DNA from: Tubulanus polymorphus
Taxonomy: Eukaryota > Nemertea > Palaeonemertea > Tubulaniformes > Tubulanidae
Direction of reading: 5' to 3'
Assembly (NCBI RefSeq): GCF_964204645.1
Contig: NC_134028.1
Span: 13,877,263 to 13,941,262, forward strand
DNA: 64,000 bases
Position numbers and translations under genes: made by a program. The notes under the pieces were generated by a model. The model did not search any database. It saw only the letters and a program-made list of their open reading frames with translations, and was not told the DNA's origin. Below, piece by piece: positions 43,646-53,400 of the stretch; within the stretch, counting starts at the first letter, position 1, and every line of letters begins with the position of its first letter.

Positions 43646-43990
43646 CCCACTATTTACAGATTAAAAGAATTTAAAAACAAGAATTTATTTATTAAATCTA
43701 AAATATTTAAAAGACACGACGTTTCGATCTCACCCTAGAGATCATCGTCAGGTGTGAGAAATAGACTTAAAACAGGGGTATATATACAGAGGAGGACAGG
43801 TTAATTGAGTAAATTGGTGAGTGAGTAAATAATTAGTGTTTGGCAAGGCAAGAAGTAATATACTTAGAAAGAAGGGAATTATGCGGAGAAAAGCTGTCAA
43901 CGTTTCATGTACTAGTTTTATAATTCTGAAATCAGGTGAAGATATTGCAACATGGTTGATGGGGAAATATTAAATTACTGGCATACTCAG
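43646..43990. other. Stretch with a Penelope-like/hammerhead-like motif, otherwise gene-free
   Basis: A segment with TTTAAAAGACACGACGTTTC and CTAGAGATCATCGTCAGG resembles a motif widespread next to Penelope-like elements. The remainder, to the BEL LTR at 43,991, is AT-rich and unassigned. Confidence 0.35.
43713..43751 (-). ncRNA. Hammerhead-ribozyme-like core (weak)
   Basis: Minus strand reads CTGACGA (43,745-43,751), then a stem GATCTC / GAGATC closed by the loop TAGGGT, then GAAA (43,722-43,725), ACGTCGTGT and GTC (43,713-43,715). This has the conserved boxes CUGANGA and GAAA, a stem II and a very short stem III before a GUC site, as in Penelope-like elements. One extra U between the first box and stem II and the lack of a clear stem I count against activity as a monomer. 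Confidence 0.3.
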
Positions 43991-44349
43991 TGAGTATTTT
44001 ATACTATTTGCAGTGTTAATTTAGTAGATTATGGTGTAATAACATAAAAGAATATTCCGTAGTACAAGAGTATAACATAAATCAGTGAAATAGAGAAGTA
44101 ATTCCATTAAATTAAGGTGAAATGTTTTGATGCAAGATAAAGGTTTATTTTGTATTGCGCAATCTAGAAATAGCTCAGATATTATAAGTTTGTATTATCT
44201 GTTTACAGATTTGAATCGTCCAAAATCCGTTGAATAAAGAAACATCAATTTGATATCCGGAGTTTGTTATTTGTCGGACGTATTCAAAAGCCACCACTTG
44301 AAAACCCATCGAGCCATTTGATTCAAATTGAGTCTCACCAAGCGTCATC

Positions 44350-45544
44350 ATGGTAGATCCTGAGAAGACAACAACAACAACACTTAAGAATAAGTGTCGG
44401 GCAGCTATGTCAGCATTTACGCGTGTCGAAAATTCGCTGAGTGAGGCTATTGTGGCAAATCGTACGCCAGCCGAAATAAGTTTTAAGCTAGAAGTGTTGA
44501 GGGAGAAACTGTCAGCTGCGGAAAAAGCACACGAAAATTACACAGAAGATATGAATGATGACGAATACGAATTGGAAGAAGCGTGGATAAATAATGTTCA
44601 GAAACAATTCGATGTCGCTCGAGTCCGGGTAACCGATTATTGTTCGAAATTTGCCGTGTCTCCGGTTAAAACAAGAAACGATGCGTTGAATATGCCGAAA
44701 ATTCCGATGCCGAAATTCTCGGGGAAAATCGACGATTCTTTAGCGTTTCGAAGTGACTGGCAAAGGATAGTCGAGCTTCGATACGGAATCGCCGATGATG
44801 TTTTGTATTTACTGCGAAATGCGTTGGAAAACACAAACCCGGCTTATAACGCGCGCAAGTGGATAGATGGCGTATTCGAATATGCAGAAGCATGGGCGAA
44901 ACTGGATCAAGTTTACGGAAATCCACGTGAAACTAGCGATTTTGTTATTGGTGAACTGGAAAAGTCAAAATCGCTGGGTGAGAATGAATTTTCACGGTTT
45001 GTAGAGCTGTTCCATAAGATAAAAAAGGCTGAAATGATAATGTCCGAAATGGAACGAAAAGAAGATCTCGACAATTCAACGACGTTAGGGGTTCTTGAAC
45101 GGAAACTGTGTAATAGTGATAAATTGAAATGGGCAGAATGTCAGCTCCGAGATCAAATCAGTCCGAATATTGATACGTTCTTGAATTGGATGTGGAACCA
45201 GATTCAGATACACAAAATTGCTGGAGCCGATATCCGTAGTTCGACAAATATAAAGAAGGGTTCAATATTAGCCGTAGAAGTGGACAGTGGGTCAAGTACC
45301 GCTGCGAGAAATACCATGAACAATACTCAAGTTTTTCCGGGCTCTACACAAACGCCTTCGTGGCGTCCGCGACCGGAGGGTGCTCAGGGAAATTACTATG
45401 TGACGTCATTTTGGTATTGTAAAGGGGAACACAAAATAGATGACTGTCAGCGTTTCAAGTCATTGTCGTCGAATGTCCGTTTGGAGGAAGTACGTCGTGT
45501 TCATGCATGTTATTTTTGTCTGCGTAGACATAAACCCCCATGTC
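44350..45544 (+). CDS. gag: BEL/Pao gag, split by a LINE insertion
   Basis: The frame opens at ATG 44,350 and is intact for about 398 codons up to the LINE. A coiled region is followed by the DUF1759-type capsid domain (PKIPMPKFSGKIDDSLAF, then WQRIVELR, ALENTNPAYNARKWIDGV, YAEAWAKLDQVYGNPRE) and the start of zinc knuckles (FWYCKGEHKIDDC; CYFCLRRHKPPC). The knuckle continues after the insertion, near 60,095, with YSHHILLHGANFEKTSG. The insertion therefore lies in the zinc-knuckle region before the protease. The product packages element RNA. Confidence 0.85.
45539..45544. repeat. Left target duplication of the LINE
   Basis: CATGTC at 45,539-45,544 is repeated at 60,089-60,094, and the BEL zinc-knuckle frame is restored if one copy and the intervening DNA are removed. 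Confidence 0.7.
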
Positions 45545-45718
45545 CTGCGCGAAGGGTAAGATAATAATAATAATAATAATAATATTTATTTACAGTCCGT
45601 TACATAAAATATCTCAACAGACTTTACAAATTGACAAAAACATAAGACAGTTGACAGATATATAAAATATTACCCAATAAAATAGATATTTAATTTCAAA
45701 CGGTTGCTTCAAGTAAAA

Positions 45719-46325
45719 TCATTTGTAGTGCTGATTAAATAGGTGCGTTTTCAATTGCGAGGTAAAACTATTAAGGGAAGATAAATCGCGCATCGACTGT
45801 GGCAAAGCATTCCAAAGGAAAGCTCGAGAGCCATAAAATTCTTGGCGGTATCTCGGTTCAAATAATTTAGTTGCCACGGTCGAGCGCGTGTGTCTGGAAG
45901 GTGTAAGAGTGGTTAAAACAGACGAAAGATAGGCTGGTGCTTGGTCATGCAAAATTTTAAAAGTTAACAGGAGAATTTTGTATTCAATGCGCGATTGAAC
46001 AGGGAGCCAATGTAGTTCATACAGTATAGGAGTGATATGCTCGTGCTTCTTAGTGTGACTAGGCGTGCGGCAGAATTTTGAAGCATTTGTAGGCGAGAAA
46101 TATAACAATTCGGAAGACCGTAGAGAAGACTATTACAGTAATCTAATTTGGAAGTTATAAAAGCGTGAATCAATCTTTCGGTGCTAGTGCGATCTAAAAA
46201 CTTGCGTATTTTACCAATGCGATGCAGGGAGTAAGAAATCGATCTACAGACGTAAGATATATGACAAGACATGGTAAAATTATGATCGAAATAAAAGCCA
46301 AGATCTCTGACTGACTGACAAGTAG
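45719..46325 (-). pseudogene. LINE reverse transcriptase, C-terminal part
   Basis: Thumb and C-terminal region after the catalytic palm: CQSVRDLGFYFDHNFTM, HAFITSKLDYCNSLLYGLP, LQMLQNSAARLV, HITPILYELHWLPVQSRI and YGSRAFLWNALPQS. These are standard CR1/L2 phrases in the right order. A frameshift near 46,050 separates the two open frames. The stop at 45,719 is followed by about 125 bp of 3' UTR and the ATT tail. Confidence 0.85.
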
Positions 46326-46329
46326 CTAT
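46326..46329. repeat. Target duplication of the gypsy element, left copy
   Basis: CTAT (ATAG on the LINE coding strand), repeated at 58,186-58,189. Confidence 0.75.
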
Positions 46330-47412
46330 TGATCCGCAGCTGAATTGTACTTTCAAAAAGATCAAACGATTAATATACGTAGGTTTCTTGGCATGGTCCT
46401 GGGAGAACACACGCATTGTTCCTTGTGTACGATAATACATTATCCGCCTTAATGGTTGTTTGTCTGAAACATTTATACTTGTATCAGACGAGCATTCTAA
46501 ATCACTTTGAAGGTAATCACGGCGCTGTAGTCATGAGAAGAATTCGTGGAAATGAGCAATTATGAAATCAACTTATGAAACACTCGCTGACCCTTAGTCT
46601 GATAATTCGATAATAAGGAGTAATATTAAAGAGTAATATTAAAAAGTAATATTAAAGAGTTTTATTATTTTAATTAATAAGAGTTTGTGTGTTTAAATTT
46701 GAATGTACTAATAATGATAAAGAATATAAATAAGAAAGATGATATTTCGGCTTACATTGTATATTACTATTTAGACAAAATTAAATACCATTCATTGTGG
46801 GAATTGTAATCATTGGATAAGTTAAAATAAATGAGTTCGAGGGTTGGAAAAATAGTATATATGTAATCTCTTCGGTGCGGTTGAGAAGGAGAGCAGACCG
46901 GCAGGTATCATGACGTCGAGGGTCGGGTTAAAGTTAGCAGCGAATGAAAGGTCTAGGAATCAGGACCCCAGCTCTGCGTCGTGGTGCTGCGTTGGTTGCT
47001 CGTTCCCTTTTACGGCTGGCCGCAAGCAGGGTTCTGGATTTTTCTTGGGTGTGGACGCAGCCGTATAAAAGGGGCCGCACCTCGAGAGAGAGCGGACTCT
47101 TTTGGAAAGCATTTTCAGGGGAAGCATTAGAAGACTATAGAACAGATAACTTTCGGCTATCCGGTTGAATTGCATCTTCTTGTGTGCGGGATTTGTAACA
47201 AAATTCTAAATTAAAAGGTAGGGAATTTTATAAATTGTTGAGACTTTAGTTCAGTTAAAATTGTAGAATTAAAGTTGAGTATTATCATATTTAAATCCGG
47301 AGTTCCTTTTATTCCTTGGTTTTCGGGTTTCTGTGTTCGTGGTCGACTTTCTCGCCAGGGACCGGAGTTTGTAATAGAGGAAAAAGACAATAGAGAAAGG
47401 GACCGCGGAACA
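46330..47412 (+). repeat. Gypsy 3' LTR in inverted orientation
   Basis: 1,083 bp, the same length as the LTR at 57,103-58,185 and nearly identical to its reverse complement (one noticed difference: GACTTTAGTTC against GACTATAGTTC). It starts TGATCC and ends GGAACA. A normal LTR here would point leftwards. Confidence 0.9.
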
Positions 47413-47452
47413 TATTGGAATATGTTCCGCGGTCCCTTTCTCTATTGTCTTC
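47412..47452. repeat. Palindromic junction between the inverted LTR and the element body
   Basis: The last bases of the inverted LTR plus ATATTG meet GAATATGTTCCGCGGTCCCT, so about 30 bp of LTR end are present in both orientations around a centre at about 47,417. The direct-orientation scrap covers about 47,421-47,451. Confidence 0.85.
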
Positions 47453-47796
47453 GTCGCTATGATGACCCTACTCGTTTCATTGTTCGTTTAATTAATTGTA
47501 TAAATTAATGCGTAAACGTATATCCCACATAAATATCACCTAAAGTAACCACTTAAATACGCATAAAATATCATATATGGTTATTATATATCGTATAACT
47601 ATCCGTAAACGAAAATGACATGATCAGCCTGATCAAATAACAATTGCAAAATAATCTTATCACGACTATACTTACAAAGCCGTCTTATAAATTCAGGAAA
47701 AAGTGCCCATAGGACACTCCTGCCAGAATATTAACATCGCGAGGAGAGTATAACACTAATTCCTCCAAATGCGATGCTACTAAGTGATTCAAAATC
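47452..47796 (-). other. 3' untranslated region of the gypsy element
   Basis: About 345 bp between the env stop and the LTR scrap. No open frame. The only purine run near its end is AGAGAAAGGGA, which belongs to the LTR scrap, so the normal polypurine tract cannot be assigned with confidence. Confidence 0.5.
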
Positions 47797-50460
47797 TCAA
47801 TAAAGACGTGGATACAGACGACCCTCATTTGCCAACATCGATCGCCTAGGTATGTCGAAGGACGGAGGACCTGATGGCAAATGATTGGCCAACGACGATT
47901 CTAGGACCAGAATGCTCGGTTGTTGAGTGTCGGTCTGAGCTTCAACGTCAACAGCGACAATTTCAGGTTCAACTGATGACACTACGAGTTTCGCCGCTTC
48001 TCTCAGTTCCACACTCAACGAACGATAATTAGCCACAACGATTGCTTTACTAGATACCGATAACATCTGCCTCATTTCAAACAGACTTATCTTCAGAGGC
48101 ACCGAGCATGATTTCGGTAAATTATAAACCGTCCCCTGTGAACAGGTCATTTGTTTTTCGTGCCAAGTTAAATTCAATCGAGCAACCCCACAAGTGACCT
48201 GTAAGGCGACTCTAGTAAGAGCTGGTGGCTCTAAATAACATTCAGATTTACATCCAGACAGCGTTAGTAAAGGTAAATCGAGCCTATGTATTCCATTCTT
48301 AATTCGCAGCATCAATCTAACTGGATACTTACCAGGCGAGCATGCCGCAGGTAAACAATGCCTGCATCTATAAAATAAAGCACGTAACAATGGTCGAAAA
48401 ACAATTATCAAAATTCCCACTACGATTAACAAAAACAGAACAACATCCACCCGAATATTTTCAGCCATGACCACTTCCTTGATAACTGAATTATTCCAAC
48501 CTCCAGAACGTAAATCGTGAATAGAGGGGTGAATTGTGACCATGGCTTGAGCGGGCGGAAGAAATCCTGCTCCTAACACTGGTATTAATCCTTGAGATTT
48601 TAACAAAACAAATATCGACAGTAACATGCTACCTGCGGATAGACCTATTGCAAGCCAAGTCATCCAACCAGTGCTACCACCATTTGAAATAACTGGCTCC
48701 TGGTGATCAAATAATGCATCGGCTTGGGAACGGTAAAGTTTTGACTCTTGACTGACAGTTTGGGCCAGTTTCTTAAAATCCATACTAAATTTAGTATCAA
48801 CTGCCGCTACCTTTGACCAATTGTTGGTTTTAAAATCCAAAACAGGCAGCGGTGCGTATGGTGTACCCTGGAACATCGTGGCTCCAGTAACATTTGAAAC
48901 TGCATTTTTCCCAAAGAAACTATGAAGGACGGGAAGGTTCACAGCGTGTGCAATAGTTACAGTGTCCTTTTTTATGCATTTATTAATTCGACCAGGGACA
49001 TAAAACGTTGAACCCCGCAATGCACATGCACAACCAATTTTTATTAAGCAAAAACGACATGCTGGAATCGCTTGTGGTGACTTGCCGGGGCATGCGAGAG
49101 TCCAAAAGTCATCACTGCCTGATACGAGGAAATAGCCGTCGCCCACATCAGCCGCTAGTTCGGCGAGGCCCCCGACCTCGTACCTTATGTGACATAGCGC
49201 TAACACCCGCGAGGGCCTGTCGAAGAAAAGACTACTTAGGCACGAATCAACGGTAATTTCGCGCATGGAGACGCGCTGCTGGCAAGTCATCACATCAGTA
49301 CCATGACAAGTGGAAAAGATATCATGACCCATTTCTGTATAATAGTTACCATCCCTGGTCGCGCCAAAATACGGGGGCGTCCCCACGATCATTGAAGTGT
49401 TATATGATGTGGCGTTTATTGGGACCGGCATAAGGACCACGGAATACAAATCAAAATAGGTCTGACTAGACTGTAACGGAATTTTGACGGATATATAAAC
49501 ATATTTATCTGACTTGGTGAAACAAACATCCTTGACCATATAATAGTACCCCACCTCTCTATTAGCTATAGAAAAGCCTGAGTGCATTCTATTAAGTTTT
49601 TCCGACACGCCGTCAAGAACGGTAGACAACATTTTAGGGTTGACCAGGGCCCGTGGCAAATATCCCTCCAATAGTTTTTCAATCCCCTGTAGCCACTCGC
49701 CCGAAACTGTCGTCAACCTCTCCACTAAAATTATATTTCGTATCGTCATGTCGGCCGCCAATGCCAGCATGCTAGCATCAACGCTTCGACTCAATAGTGC
49801 TCCTCGAATGGACTTTAACTCTTTAGAATTAGCAACGTACGCCGAAGTCAGACTACTGATCCGAGTGTCCGTCGCATTGATAAACGAGGAAAGTGTCCCC
49901 TGTATATGGGTAATCTGATCTGAATTGAGCTTGACAATCTTCTCGACTTTCTCTACGTGTGACTCTACTTGTTGGACTTCGTCCTCGGTAGCTGTACCGA
50001 ACAAGGAAGAAGAAATCGAACCTATCCAAGAAAGCGGTGCTCGTTTGACTCTTTGCACATTGGCGTGTCGTTTCTTTCGGGAACTGGCGTTTGCCGCATC
50101 CGGGATCATTCGCCTCACATCAGCTAATTGTCCCCTGATGTGAACTAACGTGTCCAACTGAAGACGATGTGCCTCTCGATACATCGCCGCATAACCGGTG
50201 CAATGAGCGCGAATGTTAGGTTGTACAAGCGAACAGCGTAGTCGCAGACCTTTACTTGGCGGGTCGTCGACTACCAGCCACGGTATTGCAAACGTGTGGA
50301 ACCACGCACTATCCCCGTTATGCACTCCACCTATTCTGTGAAAAGCCGCACCGTAGTTCGGCCTCAAAACTGTAGCTGGCGTTGACCCATAAGCTTGGGC
50401 GAACCAAAGAACCAGTAGTACGAGCGCAACCTGCATTCTGAAAAGATAACAATGAGCCAC
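47797..50460 (-). CDS. env: Envelope-like glycoprotein of the gypsy element (887 aa)
   Basis: Intact frame. An N-terminal hydrophobic signal peptide (about residues 9-25) is followed by a small N-terminal subunit and two dibasic sites, RKKRH and RVKR at residues 137-140, the expected furin-type cleavage. A Gly/Ser-rich hydrophobic stretch directly after it (SWIGSISSSLFGTAT) and a heptad-like helical region (about 160-300) follow, then a Cys-rich region (about 310-500). One membrane helix lies at about 600-621, a second at about 672-690, and then come about 195 more residues. This is the layout of class I fusion-type envelopes of insect errantiviruses and baculovirus F proteins. Two membrane helices and a long C-terminal domain are unusual. 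The gene begins 37 bp after the pol stop. Confidence 0.8.
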   Translation of the reverse strand: MAHCYLFRMQVALVLLVLWFAQAYGSTPATVLRPNYGAAFHRIGGVHNGDSAWFHTFAIPWLVVDDPPSKGLRLRCSLVQPNIRAHCTGYAAMYREAHRLQLDTLVHIRGQLADVRRMIPDAANASSRKKRHANVQRVKRAPLSWIGSISSSLFGTATEDEVQQVESHVEKVEKIVKLNSDQITHIQGTLSSFINATDTRISSLTSAYVANSKELKSIRGALLSRSVDASMLALAADMTIRNIILVERLTTVSGEWLQGIEKLLEGYLPRALVNPKMLSTVLDGVSEKLNRMHSGFSIANREVGYYYMVKDVCFTKSDKYVYISVKIPLQSSQTYFDLYSVVLMPVPINATSYNTSMIVGTPPYFGATRDGNYYTEMGHDIFSTCHGTDVMTCQQRVSMREITVDSCLSSLFFDRPSRVLALCHIRYEVGGLAELAADVGDGYFLVSGSDDFWTLACPGKSPQAIPACRFCLIKIGCACALRGSTFYVPGRINKCIKKDTVTIAHAVNLPVLHSFFGKNAVSNVTGATMFQGTPYAPLPVLDFKTNNWSKVAAVDTKFSMDFKKLAQTVSQESKLYRSQADALFDHQEPVISNGGSTGWMTWLAIGLSAGSMLLSIFVLLKSQGLIPVLGAGFLPPAQAMVTIHPSIHDLRSGGWNNSVIKEVVMAENIRVDVVLFLLIVVGILIIVFRPLLRALFYRCRHCLPAACSPGKYPVRLMLRIKNGIHRLDLPLLTLSGCKSECYLEPPALTRVALQVTCGVARLNLTWHEKQMTCSQGTVYNLPKSCSVPLKISLFEMRQMLSVSSKAIVVANYRSLSVELREAAKLVVSSVEPEIVAVDVEAQTDTQQPSILVLESSLANHLPSGPPSFDIPRRSMLANEGRLYPRLY

Positions 50461-50496
50461 GTCAATATGGCAAACTTTGGAACAGTCGTCGTCCTT

Positions 50497-53400
50497 CTAT
50501 CGGCGCCTATTTTTAGTTTTCCGGCCCCTGGACTTGGACCTAGCCGCTAAGTCATCCCAATAGGCTCTAATAACTTCTGGGTTCAAGTTTTCAGCTGGCT
50601 CAAACGTATTGTCCTTGTTGTCATAACCAACCCATTTGATGAGATATTTCAAAATTCCCTTTTCTTTCTTGTGACGAATAATCTTTTCTACGTAGTAGAC
50701 AGGCTCCACGTCACTCGTAGTTGGTTTGTCTGGCAGAGCCTGTCCGGGATATTCATTTGATCCCCCATGGTCGTCTGTCAAATTATTTGGCCGGTCGTCT
50801 TGGTGATCCTCGTCCTGGTCACCATCGTTTCCATTATCGATATCGTCGTCGATCCTGTCCAACGGTCGAATGTCAGTAGAGAAGAAGTATTTCATCCGAT
50901 TACAATGAATCGGCACTGCTAATTCCTTATTGTTTTCGTCCTCTAAGATGAAAGAAACAGGAGAAAGCTTTCGAACAACCCGATATGGACCAGTCCATTG
51001 ATGTAAGAGTTTCTTACTCAGCCCTTTTACTTTCTTTGGTGTGAAAACTAAGACTTGGTCACCTACGTCAAAAGTTGGCGGGACTGCCGTTCTATCAAAA
51101 CGTTCCTTCATCCTTTCTTGAGCCCTTTTGATGTTATCTCTGGCTAATTCCCTGGCTTCTTTCAATTTCGGTAACATGGCCTGAACAAAACCTCCTGCGT
51201 CAAAGTAGACATCTTTCGGGTTGAGAAGAGCAACATCCATTGGAAGCTTTGGCTCTCGACCGTACATTAAAAAGAACGGAGAATATTGTGATGTGTCTGA
51301 CGCTGGACTAACCCTGTACGCAAAAAGAATTGGATCTAAGTACGTATCCCAATCTGTCTGACGGTCGTTACAATACATGCTTAGGGCCTTGACTATAACC
51401 AAATTCATGTGCTCAACTTGACCTTGAGTCTGTGGTCTATAAGCACTAGAGCGAGCCCGAGGCGTATTACAGAGTCGCGACACCTCATTCATCAACTTAC
51501 TCAAGAAATTGGTTCCGCGATCGCTCTGTAACACAGATGGGGCCCCGTGTCGGCAAATGATTTGCTCATAAAATATTCTAGCAACTGTGGCTGCCTCTTG
51601 GTCTTTCATAGCAAATGCTTCGACCCATTTTGTAAGATAATCAACGAAAACTAGAATATACTTATTCCCTGAAATAGTTGTTGGAAATGGACCACATACA
51701 TCCATTGAGACCCTGTCCCATGGTCCAGTGACAGCGATCGGATTAACTGGGGCTCGTATGGGCTTTCCCGGCTTATTTTTGGTTGCACAGTCTCTACAAG
51801 ATTTGATCCACTTTTCTACGTCTTTGTACATACCCGACCAATAATACCTAGCCCTTAATGTCTCATAGGTCCTCTTATGTCCCAAGTGACCACCGGTCAT
51901 TGAATCATGACCTGCTTCTAGAATTTCGGTGCGCATATTTTTGGGGATCACTAGTTGTCGCGGACCATCTGCCTCTATCTTTTTCTTTGTGTCTACATGA
52001 TAGAGTAGCCCTTCGTCATCCAAGAAGTAGTAGTCTGACGACAACAGGATTTCTCTGGCCTCCTTGTCCTCTTCCGGTAAGGAGCCGTCGGCTAGATAAT
52101 TAATGATATTCAGCAGATTCGGATCAGACCGTTGATTTACAGACATGTCGTTTGGAATCGGATCTCGATTTTCGGCTTGTACCGCGCATGCCTCAATCGT
52201 GTCCTCTTCGATCTGGGGCTCAGGATACGGTCTCCGCGATAGACCGTCAGCATTGCCGTGCGATTTCCCCGGACGATGAGAGATAGAATAATCAAACTGT
52301 TCAAGATAAAGCGCTATGCGACCCAAACGACCCGACAAATTCTTCATTGATTTTAGATATTGGAGACAGCTATGGTCAGTTATTATTTCAAAGTGATATC
52401 CCCTCAGATAGGGTTCGAATTTCCGAACTCCTGCCGCTACTGCGAGAAGTTCACGGTCCGTGGTGGAGTAATTCTTTTCGGCTTTTGTTAACCCACGCCC
52501 TGCATATGCGATTGCTCTCTCAGTGCCCTCCTGAACCTGTGCTAATACCATGCCAATGCCATCGTCAGAGGCATCCGTATATAGTAAAAATGGAGCTCCC
52601 CCATATATGGGATAGGCCAGAATAGGAACTTCGAGCATTGCGTGTTTCAAGGTGTCAAACGCTCGTTGACATGCAGCATCCCATTTATATGGAACACTTT
52701 TCTTGGTTAGATTATGGAGCGGCGCGGCTATAGTACTATACCCCTTACAGAATCGCCTATAGTAATTGGTAAACCCAAGAAAGCTGCGCAGTTGTTTTAG
52801 GGTGGTTGGAATGGGCCAGTTCTGGACCGCTGCTACTTTTTCGGGGTCGGTAGCAATGCCGTCTTATGATAAACGGTGACCTAAGAAGTTGATTTCCTTG
52901 AGTGCGAAGTAGCACTTCTTAGGGTTCAGACGAAGCCCTGACGCTCGGAAACGATCAAAAATTCGCGCCAAATGTTCTAAGTGGGAGTCGAACGAGTCTG
53001 AATAGCAGATAATATCATCTAGGTATACAAGGCAAAACTTCCCGATCAAATTCCTAAGAAGACCACCCGTAAGTCTTTGAAAAGTCGATGGAGCTGATTT
53101 CAAACCGAAAGGCAATACCTTGAATTCTAGCAGACCAGTTATAAATGCAGTCTTTTCTCTGCTAGCTTCATCTACACCAACCTGCCAATAACCGCTCAAG
53201 AGGTCAAGTGAGCTAAAATATCTCGGTGATGCCTGTCCAACTTGAGCTAATAAATCGTCAATCCTCGGCAAGGGAAAAGAATCAGTCCGAGTGACAGCAT
53301 TGAGTGCTCTATAATCTACACAAAATCGCCACTTGACCTCACCGTCTGGGCTCTTTTTCTGTACTAACACCACTGGGGCAGCCCAAGGGCTCGTACTATA

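Noticed and set aside
46944-47175. Mirror-image 70-75 codon open frames in the LTRs (also at 57,340-57,571)
   Set aside because: They overlap the LTR promoter and leader on both strands and have no family signature. They recur only because the LTR is present twice.
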